NCBI RefSeq assembly: GCF_017876405.1
Contig: NZ_JAGINW010000001.1
Span: 10,553,203 to 10,617,202, forward strand
Reading direction: 5' to 3'
DNA length: 64,000 nucleotides
From: Kibdelosporangium banguiense
GTDB lineage: Bacteria > Actinomycetota > Actinomycetes > Mycobacteriales > Pseudonocardiaceae
Shown: piece by piece, positions 45,780 through 54,738 of the stretch
Layout: every line of letters begins with the position of its first letter
Position numbering within the stretch: the stretch's first letter is position 1
Translations under genes and position numbers: made by a program
Notes under the pieces: generated by a model
Database searches by the model: none
Seen by the model: the letters and a program-made list of their open reading frames with translations, nothing else
Told to the model about the DNA's origin: nothing

Positions 45780-47431
45780 CAGGAGGCGGATTCGCGGAGC
45801 TGATCGTGCTGGCCGACCGTGTGCACACCCTGACGGACGAAGCGAAGCCGGTCGAGGCGATCGCCGTGGCCGGCGGCCGGATCACCGCGACCGGCACCCG
45901 GGCCGACATCCGGGACTGGCGTGGTGAAGGGACCGAGGTCATCGATCTCGGCTCCGCCACCGTCACTCCTGGACTGGTCGACGGTCATGCCCATCCCGTC
46001 ATGGGGCTCGCCCTCACCCGGGGAGTGGATCTGTCCGAGGTGACTTCGGTCGACGGTCTCATCGTCACGCTGCGAAACGCCGCACAACGATTGACGCGCG
46101 ACGAGTGGCTGCTCGGCTGGGGTCTCAACCCCATTGTCTTCGACGGAACACCCGTCACGGCCGAGCCTCTCGTGCGGGCCGTCGGTCCCCACGTCCCGGT
46201 GTTCCTATGGTCGTTCGACGCGCACTCCGCACTTGTCAGTCCCCGGGCCCTGGAGATCGCAGGTGTGGACGGGACGCGCGACTTCGCCTCCAGCGCACGC
46301 ATCGTCTGCGACTCCAGCGGGTGCCCCACGGGACACCTGCTGGAGCGCGAAGCCATGACCTTGGTGCAGGACGTACTGCCGAGCGAGACGTCAGCCGAGC
46401 GGCTCCCCCGCCTGCTGAAGCTTCTCCACGGCATGGCGGCGACCGGCATCACCGCGGGAAACGCCATGGATTTCGAGGGCGACGCACACGATCTGATGAA
46501 AGCGGCCGAGGACAGTGGTGATCTGCCAGTGCGATGGCGGTTCGCTCCGTTCGTCATGCCCGGATCCACCTCCGCCGACCTCGACCACGTCCTCGATCAG
46601 CAGCGTCGGGCTGGACGCCGCTGGCGGGTGGACGGCGCCAAGTTCATGATCGACGGCACGATCGACGGCGGGACCGCCTGGCTCGCCGAACCCGACAGCG
46701 AAGGGGAATGCACTGCACCGCTCTGGCCGGATCCGGCTGAATACACCGCCGCGGTGAACTTCCTGGCCCGCCGAGGCGTGCCGACGGTGACGCACGCGAT
46801 CGGCGACGCCGGAATCCGGTACGTGCTCGACACTCTGGCAGGCCTGCCCCGCCCATCCCGGACGCCCCATCGCATCGAGCACCTCGAGACCATGCCCGCC
46901 GAGCTCCTACCGCGGTTCCAGGCCCTCGACGTGACTGCGAGCATGCAGCCGACCCACTGCACGCATTACACATGCGCCGACCAGTCCGACAACTGGTCAC
47001 GCCGACTGGGCAGCCAGCGCGCGGGCCGCGCGTTCCGCTGCCGCGACCTGCGTACGCACGGCGCCCGGCTCACCCTCGGCTCCGACTGGCCCATCGCACA
47101 CTTCGATCCTCGAAGCATCATCGCCGCAGCCCAGCTGCGCCGCCCGGCACAACACGCGGACATCGACCCGGTGCTCCCCGACCAGGGCCTCACCGCATTG
47201 ATGGCGCTGGAGGGGTACACCACGCAGGCTGCGGCCGCCGCGGGACTGGCCGACTGCAGCGGCCGGATCGCGCCGGGTTTCCGCGCCGACCTCGCCGCGT
47301 TCGTCCTCGATCCGCTCAGTGCCTCCCCCGACGAGTTCGCCGAGTCACCCGTCGAACTGACCGTCGTGGACGGCCAAGTGGTCCACCGGGCGGAAGCCGC
47401 CTCTGCAGCACTGCCCCGGGTTGCGCGATGA
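45776..47431 (+). CDS. YtcJ-type metal-dependent amidohydrolase
   Basis: 551 residues of the amidohydrolase superfamily. A beta-sandwich part is followed by the metal motif VTPGLVDGHAHPVMGLALTR, then the TIM barrel with KFMIDGTIDGGTAWL, VTHAIGDAGIRYVLD, HRIEHLETM, and ARLTLGSDWPIAHFDPRS. The end folds back into the sandwich (GRIAPGFRADLAAF). YtcJ-like enzymes hydrolyse N-acyl or formyl groups and cyclic amides; the substrate here is unknown. Overlaps at both ends (GTGA, ATGA) tie it to the permease and to agmatine deiminase, so a role in the same amine pathway is likely. Confidence 0.87.
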   Translation: MTGGGFAELIVLADRVHTLTDEAKPVEAIAVAGGRITATGTRADIRDWRGEGTEVIDLGSATVTPGLVDGHAHPVMGLALTRGVDLSEVTSVDGLIVTLRNAAQRLTRDEWLLGWGLNPIVFDGTPVTAEPLVRAVGPHVPVFLWSFDAHSALVSPRALEIAGVDGTRDFASSARIVCDSSGCPTGHLLEREAMTLVQDVLPSETSAERLPRLLKLLHGMAATGITAGNAMDFEGDAHDLMKAAEDSGDLPVRWRFAPFVMPGSTSADLDHVLDQQRRAGRRWRVDGAKFMIDGTIDGGTAWLAEPDSEGECTAPLWPDPAEYTAAVNFLARRGVPTVTHAIGDAGIRYVLDTLAGLPRPSRTPHRIEHLETMPAELLPRFQALDVTASMQPTHCTHYTCADQSDNWSRRLGSQRAGRAFRCRDLRTHGARLTLGSDWPIAHFDPRSIIAAAQLRRPAQHADIDPVLPDQGLTALMALEGYTTQAAAAAGLADCSGRIAPGFRADLAAFVLDPLSASPDEFAESPVELTVVDGQVVHRAEAASAALPRVAR

Positions 47432-48468
47432 AGCGCGACAGCAGAATGCCCGCTGAGGCGGAGCCGCACGAGCGTACGTGGATGGCGTTCCCGCCACCAA
47501 ACCAGACGTTCGGGGAGGAAGACTCGCCGACGCTCGCCGAGGCGCGCCGGGTGTGGGCCGAGGTGGCCAACCTCGTGGCGCGCTACGAACCGGTCACCCT
47601 CGTGGCCGGTGTAGGGCAGGCAGGTGCTGCGCGGTGTCTTGTGCGGCCCGAAGTCGACGTCGTCGAGATCCCGATCGATGACGCGTGGATGCGGGACATC
47701 GGCCCGACCTTCGTCCACGACCAGCATTCGCCGACCGGGCTGACGGCGGTCGATTGGCAGTTCAACGGCTGGGGCGCCCAATCGTGGGCCGTTTGGGGAC
47801 GTGACAAGCATGTCGCGGCCGAAGTCGCCGCCCTGGCCAGTCATCCCTGCCACAGGTCCACATTGACCACCGAGGGCGGCGGCCTGCACGTGGACGGTGA
47901 AGGGACTGTGCTGCTGACGGAAACAGTGCAGCTCGACAACGCACGCAACCCGGGGTGGACAAAGGAACAGGTCGAGGCCGAAGTACACGCGCGCCTCGGA
48001 ACGACAACGGCTCTCTGGCTTCCGCGTGGACTGACACGTGACTACGGCGAATTCGGCACCCGCGGGCACGTCGACATCGTGGCCGCGCTCCTGCGCCCGG
48101 GTGTCGTGGCTGTGCACCACCAGACAAACCCGGCGCACCCCGATCACGAAGTATCCAAAGAGATCATCGAACTGCTGGCCACGAGTGTCGACGCTCGTGG
48201 CCGTCGGCTCCAGGTGGTCGAGTTGCCCGCGCCCACGGTGCTGGAGGACGGGGGAGAGTTCGTGGACTACTCCTACATCAATCACTACGTCGCCAATGGC
48301 GTCGTAGTGCTGTGTGCCTTCGACGACCCCAACGACGCTCTGGCCGCCGACATCCTTCGCAACGCCTACCCGAACCGGACGGTAGAACTTGTTGATGCCC
48401 GGCCGATCTTCGCCAGTGGGGGCGGGGTCCACTGCATCACCCAACAACAGCCCCGATCGACGTTGTGA
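47428..48468 (+). CDS. aguA: Agmatine deiminase
   Basis: 346 residues. It converts agmatine to N-carbamoylputrescine and ammonia. Signatures of the family are all present: EPHERTWMAFPP, the substrate-binding IDDAWMRDIGPTFV, TTEGGGLHVDGEGTVLLTE, the His in DYGEFGTRGHVDIVAAL, and the catalytic Cys in SGGGVHCITQQQP. Length fits the family. It is ATGA-coupled to the amidohydrolase, and the N-carbamoylputrescine amidase gene follows after 7 bp. This is the normal aguA-aguB order, giving putrescine. Confidence 0.93.
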   Translation: MKRDSRMPAEAEPHERTWMAFPPPNQTFGEEDSPTLAEARRVWAEVANLVARYEPVTLVAGVGQAGAARCLVRPEVDVVEIPIDDAWMRDIGPTFVHDQHSPTGLTAVDWQFNGWGAQSWAVWGRDKHVAAEVAALASHPCHRSTLTTEGGGLHVDGEGTVLLTETVQLDNARNPGWTKEQVEAEVHARLGTTTALWLPRGLTRDYGEFGTRGHVDIVAALLRPGVVAVHHQTNPAHPDHEVSKEIIELLATSVDARGRRLQVVELPAPTVLEDGGEFVDYSYINHYVANGVVVLCAFDDPNDALAADILRNAYPNRTVELVDARPIFASGGGVHCITQQQPRSTL

Positions 48469-48475
48469 GGAAGCC

Positions 48476-49228
48476 ATGCGCCTGATCACCTCCGCACCAC
48501 ATGAGTCACCAGCGCGTGTGCGCCCCAGCACCCGGCCGCCGCTCACCGTTGGCGTGGTACAGACACGCTGGCACGCCGACCCCGCCGAACACCTCGCCAT
48601 GCTGAACGACGGAATCCGCACCGCCGCCAACGCCGGAGCACACGTCGTGTTCCTCTCCGAACTCACCCTCGCCCGCTACCCCGCGGACCGGATCCCCGAT
48701 GGCGATGCGACCGCGTCCGCGGAGGACCTGACGACCGGCCCCACCTACGCGTTCGCAGCAGCCGCAGCAGCCGAACACGGTATCGCCGTGCACGCGTCAC
48801 TGTTCGAACGCGCCGACGGCCCTGACGGACTCGGGTACAACACCGCGATCCTCGTCGCACCCGACCGCTCTTTGCTCGGCCGGACCCGGAAAATGCACAT
48901 CCCCATCACCGCCGGCTACTACGAGAACCGCTACTTCCGGCCCGGCCCCACCGACGGCGAGCCCTACACCGTCGTCGATCTTCCCGGCGACCATGAAGCC
49001 CGCCTGGGGCTACCGACGTGCTGGGACCAGTGGTTTCCCGAACTCGCCCGGCTCTACTCGCTCAACGGCGCCGACATACTGGCCTCATCCCCGTTCCCTT
49101 CGTCCCGAGAACCCGACCGACACCGTCCCCAGCCCGCACAGCGACGCCGTGAACTCACTGTCCGGCCCGGCTTCGACCATCGGCCCCAAGGCCCCGGACA
49201 GCACGACTTCTCCCGCCCGGAGCGGTGA
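48476..49228 (+). pseudogene. aguB: N-carbamoylputrescine amidase-like C-N hydrolase, C-terminal third lost
   Basis: About 200 residues are a normal nitrilase-superfamily protein: LTVGVVQTRWHADPAEHLAM, the Glu in FLSELTLARYP, the Lys in LGRTRKMHIPITAGYYENRY, and the Cys in LPTCWDQWFPELARLYSLNG. After GADILAS at about 49085 the similarity stops. The remaining 48 codons are Arg/Pro-rich antisense to the end of mhpD, so the C-terminal 80-100 residues are missing. All three catalytic residues remain, but the fold cannot close. GAGG precedes the ATG at 48476. A deletion or the arrival of the aromatic cluster cut the gene here. Confidence 0.7.
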
Positions 49229-49897
49229 TCCCAGTGCCTGACAGGTTCGCGCCAGCCACAGCACGGCCCGCACTGGATCACCCAGACACGCCGAGCCCAC
49301 GCCCTTGCTGACGACAACGCCGGTGCCGTCAGCCAACTCCATCCGCACTCCGGTCAGATCACGCCCGTCGAGCGCATGGCGCTCCGCGCCCAGCACGTAC
49401 AACCCGCTCGACGCGTTGTCCGCGACGGTGTCGACGAAGGTGATGTCCCAACCGGCGATCCGGCTGTCCACGATCTCCAGCGCCGCCACGACGTACTCAG
49501 TCGCCGCTCGAACGGCGACCTCGTCGAGGTCCGGTCCGTCGAGATCCGATCCGAGGACGAAAGCGATCTCCGTCTCGATCCTCGGCTGTAGCAACAGGCC
49601 TGGATCAGCCACTCCGGCGGCCGGGACCGCCATGTCCTCGAAGAGCACCCCGAAATCCGGCTGGTCCACCCCCAACTGCCGCTGCACCGCCGGCGATGTC
49701 AGCCCGATCTTGCGCCCGCTGATCCGCCGCCCGCCGGCCAGCGCCACATCGGTGAGGATTTTCTGTACCGCGTACGCTGTCCTCGCGTTGCCGTCCGGAA
49801 GCACATCACGCACGGGTGCGCAGGGAGTGCGGGTCCGGGAAGCTTCGAGTAACCGCTGAGCGGCCTCCTCAACGCCCGAAGACCGGGTATTCGACAT
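49085..49897 (-). CDS. mhpD: 2-keto-4-pentenoate hydratase
   Basis: 270 residues. Adds water to 2-hydroxypenta-2,4-dienoate to give 4-hydroxy-2-oxovalerate, the step after MhpC. Visible blocks are AYAVQKILTDVALAGGRRIS, GRKIGLTSPAVQRQLGVDQP, the metal-ligand region LLQPRIETEIAFVLGSDLD, and the C-terminal GEVVLSGALGPMVEAGPDSE. The ATG at 49897 has GAAAGGA upstream. Its final codons run into the truncated aguB. Same strand as the ferredoxin reductase and Rieske genes, 10 bp downstream. Confidence 0.88.
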   Translation of the reverse strand: MSNTRSSGVEEAAQRLLEASRTRTPCAPVRDVLPDGNARTAYAVQKILTDVALAGGRRISGRKIGLTSPAVQRQLGVDQPDFGVLFEDMAVPAAGVADPGLLLQPRIETEIAFVLGSDLDGPDLDEVAVRAATEYVVAALEIVDSRIAGWDITFVDTVADNASSGLYVLGAERHALDGRDLTGVRMELADGTGVVVSKGVGSACLGDPVRAVLWLARTCQALGSPLRAGEVVLSGALGPMVEAGPDSEFTASLCGLGTVSVGFSGRRERG

Positions 49898-49907
49898 GGG
49901 CGTCCTT

Positions 49908-51104
49908 TCAACGGGCCAGTTTTCTGAGATTGGTCGTGGGATCTGCGAGCTCGGCGGGATCAACCTGGCGGCGTCGCTCAGCGATGCGGCGGGCGGCGCG
50001 TACTGTCGTGCTGTCGTCGATCGCCGCGGCGCCAACGAGATATCCGGCCGCGTTGATGTGCAGTGCGGCCCATGGGCCGCCGGGCCGGCCGCGCAGCACG
50101 GTGGTACCGAGGCCGCGGAGGCGTCCGAAGGCTTCGACATGGACTCCGTGCCGGTCCGACCAGAACCATGACGACACTTGCGGTTCCACCTGCGCACCGA
50201 GAATGGCGGCGGCGGCCCGCTCCCCGGATTGGCGCGCCGCTTCCCAGTGTTCGCCGCGCCTGGTCAGGGTGCCGTCGGCGAGTCGCACGCGAGCGGAGTC
50301 ACCGACCGCGTAGACCGCCGGGTTCGAGGTGCGCCCATTGGCGTCGACGACGATTCCGTCGCAGGTGGCCAAGCCTGCGGCCGAGGCCAGACCGATGTCG
50401 GGGACACCACCGACCGCGGACAGGACGGTGTCCGCCTGCAGAGCGGTGCCATCTGCCAGGACGACGGCATAGCGCGAGCCGTCGCGTCTGATCTCGCCGG
50501 CCTGTCCGGTGATGACCCGGATCCCGGCCTTGCGGTGCATGTCGTGCAGGTAGGTGGCGAGGTCCCGGCCAACGGCGGGCACGAGCGGCGTTTCCACCGG
50601 ATCGACGAGTGTGACTCGCAGACCGAGCCGGTGTGCGGTCGATGCCACTTCGGCTCCGATGAGTCCCGCCCCGACGATGACGAGTTCGCGATCCGGCTGC
50701 AGATCCTCGCGAAGCCGCCGGGCATCTGCGACGGTGCGCAGCGACCGGACTCCAGGCAGATCGGCACCGGAGATCGGCAGCCGGCGTGCCCGGCTCCCCG
50801 TTGCCAGCACCACGCGATCCGCACGAATGGTCTCCCCTGAGACGAGCTCGACGTCGGGGCGCAGGGCAACGACGCTGTCCTTCAGCACCTCCACCTTGTT
50901 TTCGGCGTACCACTCGGCGGAAGCGAGCAGCAGCCCCTCCTCGGTTGTCTCGCCGAGGAGGAAGGTTTTGCTCAGCGGTGGCCGGTCGTAAGGCAGTGGC
51001 GCGGGGTCGACGATCGTCACCGAGCCTTCGAAGCCGAGCTCACGCAGCCGGCGAGCGGTGCTCAAGCCGGCCAGGCCGCCGCCGACGACCAGCACGGTGT
51101 TCAT
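49908..51104 (-). CDS. Dioxygenase ferredoxin reductase (HcaD-type)
   Basis: 398 residues. FAD motif VLVVGGGLAGLSTARRLREL, PYDRPPLSKTFLLG, the NAD motif ELVIVGAGLIGAEVASTAHR, and the FAD-contact block NPAVYAVGDSARVRLADGTL. It passes electrons from NADH to the Rieske ferredoxin of the ring-hydroxylating dioxygenase. The start is the ATG at 51104 because it overlaps the TGA of the ferredoxin gene (ATGA). Same operon as mhpD. Confidence 0.9.
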   Translation of the reverse strand: MNTVLVVGGGLAGLSTARRLRELGFEGSVTIVDPAPLPYDRPPLSKTFLLGETTEEGLLLASAEWYAENKVEVLKDSVVALRPDVELVSGETIRADRVVLATGSRARRLPISGADLPGVRSLRTVADARRLREDLQPDRELVIVGAGLIGAEVASTAHRLGLRVTLVDPVETPLVPAVGRDLATYLHDMHRKAGIRVITGQAGEIRRDGSRYAVVLADGTALQADTVLSAVGGVPDIGLASAAGLATCDGIVVDANGRTSNPAVYAVGDSARVRLADGTLTRRGEHWEAARQSGERAAAAILGAQVEPQVSSWFWSDRHGVHVEAFGRLRGLGTTVLRGRPGGPWAALHINAAGYLVGAAAIDDSTTVRAARRIAERRRQVDPAELADPTTNLRKLAR

Positions 51105-51442
51105 GCGTCGACCGCGAGGTTCGGCGTGAGCCACACAGCGCCGTCCCGGACCTCGACCCGATGAGTCCGAACAGCTCGTGTGGCCGGCAGGCAGAGAGCT
51201 TTGCCGGTGAGTAGGCAGAACTTGGCCGCGTGCACCGGGCACTCGACCTCCTTGCCCTCGATCCAGCCGTCGGCGAGCGAGGCGGTCTCGTGGGTACAGG
51301 TGTCGTCGAGCGCGTAGAAGCCGCCGCCGCCGCTGTGGAAGATCGCGATGTCGTCCGGCGTTCCGGCGGTCTTCGCGTCGACAGTGATCGCGTCGCCTTC
51401 ATCGATGTCGTCGACGGCGGCCACCCTGATTTCCTGCGACAC
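51101..51442 (-). CDS. Rieske [2Fe-2S] ferredoxin of a ring-hydroxylating dioxygenase
   Basis: 113 residues. The cluster ligands are CTH (in YALDDTCTHETASLADG) and CPVH (in EVECPVHAAKFCLLTGKAL), spaced as in dioxygenase ferredoxins. The GTG at 51442 is preceded by GAGGAGGG and gives the normal N-terminus SQEIRVAAVDDIDEGDAI. It shuttles electrons from the reductase to the terminal oxygenase at 55751. First gene of the minus-strand operon ferredoxin-reductase-mhpD, divergent from the IclR gene. Confidence 0.9.
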   Translation of the reverse strand: MSQEIRVAAVDDIDEGDAITVDAKTAGTPDDIAIFHSGGGGFYALDDTCTHETASLADGWIEGKEVECPVHAAKFCLLTGKALCLPATRAVRTHRVEVRDGAVWLTPNLAVDA

Positions 51443-51597
51443 GGGCGGTCCCTCCTCTGTCGTTGTCCGGACCCATGGCACACCCGCGTACCGGCTTGGG
51501 CCAGCGCTCGTGTCGCAGGGTGAAACCCGGGCGGCATCGACCCGCGGTCCGGCGTGGCTTGTGACCATGCCTGTTCAGCAGCTACTCTCCCATCACG

Positions 51598-51636
51598 TTT
51601 GACAAAGAAAAATTATTTTCCATAGTCAAAAATTAT
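51598..51636. promoter_or_regulatory. AT-rich palindrome and direct repeats, candidate IclR operator
   Basis: TTTGAC (51598-51603) and GTCAAA (51625-51630) bound an imperfect palindrome in which 13 of 16 arm positions match. AAAAATTAT also occurs twice, at 51608-51616 and 51628-51636, 20 bp apart. The site lies 39-71 bp before the IclR start, in the gap shared with the ferredoxin operon, and is by far the most AT-rich part of this cluster. It may bind the IclR regulator and hold both promoters. Confidence 0.55.
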
Positions 51637-51668
51637 CTCAGTCACACATGATCTCAAAGGGGTCGACG

Positions 51669-52532
51669 ATGACTCTTGAGGTGTTGCAGACGGCGACCGG
51701 GCACGAGACCACCATCGGCGGCTCCCATCGGGACGCCGGGACCACGAACACCGTGAATCGGGCGATCGCCCTGCTCAACTCCTTCGAGCCGGAGGACCCC
51801 AGGCTGAACCTGACCCAGCTCGCCGAGCGGACCGGACTGTCGAAGTCCACCGCGTTGCGCATGCTCAACACACTGCGAGGAGCCGGCCTGGTGGCCCGGT
51901 CGGGCAATACCTACACCCTCGGCGAACGACTCGTCATGCTGGCGGCGATCGCCTCGGGCGCAGGCGAATCCGGCCCCACGGAGCAGTTGCGCGAGACCGC
52001 CATGCCCTTCCTGCAGGACTTGTTCGCGACCACGGGTCAAACCGTGCACCTCGCCGTGCTTGAGGGCACCGACGTCCTGTACCTCGAGAAGCTGTTCGGG
52101 CACCGGCGCACGAAGACCCCGTCACGGGTGGGCGCGAGATGCCCGGCGATCAGTACCGCCGTCGGCAAGGCCATTCTCGCGCACAGCAGCGGTGTGGTGC
52201 TCGATAACGTCACGCGTAACCTCCGGCCGATCACCGCCTACACGCTGGCGAGCCCGCCTGCTGTGATCCATGCGTTGCGGCGAGTGCAAAACGAAGGCTT
52301 CGCTCTGGACAACCAGGAGGCCGCCATCGGCCTGACCTGCGGGGCCGCACCCATTCTCACCCGTCGTGACGGCTGCGTCGCCGCCGTGTCGGTCGCCGGG
52401 TCGCTCACGGACTTCGATCCCCGGCGCGCCGCGCCGGCCATCCGTCGCACGGCGGTCAACATCGGTCTGGCACTCGACGCCGCCCAGGTCGACCCTTCCC
52501 AAGGCAGCATCATCAAGGCGTGCTCCGCCTGA
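51669..52532 (+). CDS. IclR family transcriptional regulator of the aromatic cluster
   Basis: 287 residues. Winged HTH: VNRAIALLNSFEPEDPRLNL, TQLAERTGLSKSTALRMLNT. The effector-binding domain is complete: ATTGQTVHLAVLEGTDVLYL, ARCPAISTAVGKAILAHSS, EGFALDNQEAAIGLTCGAAP. The ATG at 51669 has AAAGGGG upstream; an earlier in-frame ATG at 51648 is less well placed. MhpR- and HppR-type IclR proteins control phenylpropionate genes. It is followed after 22 bp by mhpB, so both may be one unit. Confidence 0.87.
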   Translation: MTLEVLQTATGHETTIGGSHRDAGTTNTVNRAIALLNSFEPEDPRLNLTQLAERTGLSKSTALRMLNTLRGAGLVARSGNTYTLGERLVMLAAIASGAGESGPTEQLRETAMPFLQDLFATTGQTVHLAVLEGTDVLYLEKLFGHRRTKTPSRVGARCPAISTAVGKAILAHSSGVVLDNVTRNLRPITAYTLASPPAVIHALRRVQNEGFALDNQEAAIGLTCGAAPILTRRDGCVAAVSVAGSLTDFDPRRAAPAIRRTAVNIGLALDAAQVDPSQGSIIKACSA

Positions 52533-52554
52533 CGAATCCGAAAAGGAGCCGACG

Positions 52555-53493
52555 ATGAGCCTGGCGCTCGTCTGCATGTCACACAGCCCTCTGTTCAGTG
52601 CCGGGGAGCCACCGGACGAGATTCGTGCCGATGTCGAGGCCGCGGTGTCGGTGGCGCGTGAGTTCGTCGACGAGTACGACCCCGAGCTCGTCGTCGCCTT
52701 CGCCCCTGACCACTACAACGGCTTCTTCTACGAACTGATGCCCCAGTTCTGCATCGGCTTGGCGGCTTGCGGGGTCGGAGACTTCGGCAGCGACACGACC
52801 CCCTACCGGGTTCCAGCCGAGGCCGCGGAGCTCGCCGAGGCGGTCATCACCGCGGGCGTCGACGCCTCGGTTTCGCTGCAGATGCAAGTCGATCACGGCG
52901 CGGTTCAGCCATTGGAGCTGCTGTTCGGTTCGGTGGCCGCCAAGCCGGTCATCCCCGTCTTCGTGAACTCCGTGGCGCCGCCCTTCGCGCCGATGCAGCG
53001 GGTGCGCCTGCTCGGTGAGGCGGCCGGACGCTACCTCACGACCCTCGACAAGCGCGTGCTGCTGATCGGTTCGGGCGGCTTGTCGCACGATCCGCCCGTG
53101 CCTCAGCTGAACACGGCGACCGAGCAGCAACGGGCTTTGTTGCTGAACGGACGCAATCCCAGTCCGGAGGTCCGCGCCCAGCGCGAGCAGCGGGTCAAGG
53201 CTGCCGCAGTGGCCTTCGCCGCGGGTGAGGCGGACATCCAGGATCTCAATCCGGAGTGGGACAGGGCATTCCTTCAGGTCTGCGCCTCAGGGGTGACGCG
53301 TCGTTTCGATGACTACCGGGCAGCGGATATGACCGAGGCTGCTGGGCATTCCGTACACGAGGTTCGCACGTGGGTGGCTGCCTACAGCGCCCTCAGCACG
53401 GCTGGCGCCTACCGCGTCACCAGTTCCTACTACAGACCGATCCTGGAGTTGATCGCCGGCTTCGCGGTCACCACCGCTCGGCCTGTCACGTAG
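52555..53493 (+). CDS. mhpB: 3-carboxyethylcatechol 2,3-dioxygenase (extradiol ring cleavage)
   Basis: 312 residues. Opens 3-(2,3-dihydroxyphenyl)propionate-like catechols next to the diol with O2 and Fe(II). The match to MhpB is strong along the whole protein: LVCMSHSPLFSAG, VVAFAPDHYNGFFYELMPQF, MQVDHGAVQPLELLFG, VLLIGSGGLSHDPPVPQLNT, and HEVRTWVAAYSALSTAGAYR. The His of CMSHSP, PDHYN and DHG fit the metal and catalytic sites of the LigB family. AAAAGGAG precedes the ATG. Confidence 0.93.
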   Translation: MSLALVCMSHSPLFSAGEPPDEIRADVEAAVSVAREFVDEYDPELVVAFAPDHYNGFFYELMPQFCIGLAACGVGDFGSDTTPYRVPAEAAELAEAVITAGVDASVSLQMQVDHGAVQPLELLFGSVAAKPVIPVFVNSVAPPFAPMQRVRLLGEAAGRYLTTLDKRVLLIGSGGLSHDPPVPQLNTATEQQRALLLNGRNPSPEVRAQREQRVKAAAVAFAAGEADIQDLNPEWDRAFLQVCASGVTRRFDDYRAADMTEAAGHSVHEVRTWVAAYSALSTAGAYRVTSSYYRPILELIAGFAVTTARPVT

Positions 53494-53502
53494 CAGACCT
53501 GT

Positions 53503-53531
53503 GCCGGAGCGGGCGGCAACCCCGCTCCGGC
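53503..53531. terminator. Bidirectional terminator between mhpB and lhgO
   Basis: GCCGGAGCGGG (53503-53513) and CCCGCTCCGGC (53521-53531) form a perfect 11-bp stem with a 7-base loop, between two convergent genes. No T-run follows. Confidence 0.8.
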
Positions 53532-53544
53532 GGAAGTCCCTCGC

Positions 53545-54738
53545 TCAGGCAGCGGCTCGTTCGGCGATCATTTCGCCGATCGGCAACGCCGAGGTGGCAG
53601 CGGGCGACGGCGCGTTCACGACGTGCACCATGCGCGGCGTCGTGCGCAGGAGAAAGTCGTGCACGAAGGTGCCGTCGTTCATGACCGCCTGGGCCCGAAC
53701 CCCGGAGAACTTCGATTCCAGGTCCGAAAGTTCCAGCGACGGGCAGTACTTCCGGCAGGCGCGCAGGTAGCCACGTTTCCACGCGGCGTTGCGCATCTCC
53801 CGCAGACCCGTACCGAAGTTCGCCTTGGCGACCTTCCGCATCCCCCGGAACCGCAGCATCTCCCACACATCGCGCGCGTCGAACCCGAAGGTGGAATACC
53901 GCTCACGGCCCAGCGCGAGCACAGCGCTGGGCCCGACGGTCAAGTCGCCGCCGATCGTCGGACTCAGGTGCACGCCGAGGAACGGAAGATCCGGATCCGG
54001 AACCGGATAGATCAGATGTGCCACCAGGCCGGCCTTGGCCGGCGGCAGCCGGTAGTACTCCCCGCGGAAGGGCACGATCTGGAAGTCGGTCGGCAAGCCG
54101 GCCAGCCGGGCGACCCGGTCGGACTGCAAACCCGCGCACGCGATCAGCTTCCGGCACTGCCAGGTCCGCGCCGCGCAGGAAACGGTGACGGCGTCAGCCC
54201 GTTCGGCGATTTCCACGACCCGCGCGCCGGTGACGACCGTGCCACCCATATGTTGAGCCTGCCGGACAAGCGCCTCAGTGACCTGTCCATAGTCGATGAT
54301 CCCGGTCTCCTTGATGAACAACGCGGCAGCGCCGTCGATCAGCGGTTCCCGCTCGCGTAGCGCGGCCGCGTCCAGCCGCTCCGCGTCGAGGCCGTTCCTC
54401 GTGGCGCGCTCGACCAGCTGCTCCATCCGTGCCAGCTCGGTTTCGTCAGTCGCGACAAGGAGCTTTCCGCACTCGCGGAACGGGATGCCGTTCTCAGCGG
54501 CGAACGTCTTGGTCCAAGCGGCACCTCGGCGACACAGCCTGGCTTTCAGGCTGCCGGGCTCGTAGTAGATCCCAGCGTGGATGACGCCGCTGTTGTGGCC
54601 TGTCTGATGTACGCCGGCTTGCTGCTCCTTCTCCAGGAGCAGCACGCTGGCCCCGGCATTGCGCCGCAACAGGTTCCACGCGGTGGCCGCGCCGACGATT
54701 CCCGCACCGATCACGCAGAAGTCGTAGTGCTCGCTCAT
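53545..54738 (-). CDS. lhgO: L-2-hydroxyglutarate oxidase-like FAD enzyme
   Basis: 397 residues of the DAO superfamily. Signatures: DFCVIGAGIVGAATAWNLLR, VLLLEKEQQAGVHQTGHNSG, VIHAGIYYEPGSLKARLCRR, IVPFRGEYYRLPP, and VHLSPTIGGDLTVGPSAVLA, all characteristic of LhgO/L2HGDH. It oxidises L-2-hydroxyglutarate or a close 2-hydroxy acid to the 2-oxo acid. The ATG at 54738 overlaps the stop of the mhpC gene (ATGA). This tight coupling suggests that it handles an acid set free by the MhpC reaction; that is inference. Confidence 0.87.
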   Translation of the reverse strand: MSEHYDFCVIGAGIVGAATAWNLLRRNAGASVLLLEKEQQAGVHQTGHNSGVIHAGIYYEPGSLKARLCRRGAAWTKTFAAENGIPFRECGKLLVATDETELARMEQLVERATRNGLDAERLDAAALREREPLIDGAAALFIKETGIIDYGQVTEALVRQAQHMGGTVVTGARVVEIAERADAVTVSCAARTWQCRKLIACAGLQSDRVARLAGLPTDFQIVPFRGEYYRLPPAKAGLVAHLIYPVPDPDLPFLGVHLSPTIGGDLTVGPSAVLALGRERYSTFGFDARDVWEMLRFRGMRKVAKANFGTGLREMRNAAWKRGYLRACRKYCPSLELSDLESKFSGVRAQAVMNDGTFVHDFLLRTTPRMVHVVNAPSPAATSALPIGEMIAERAAA

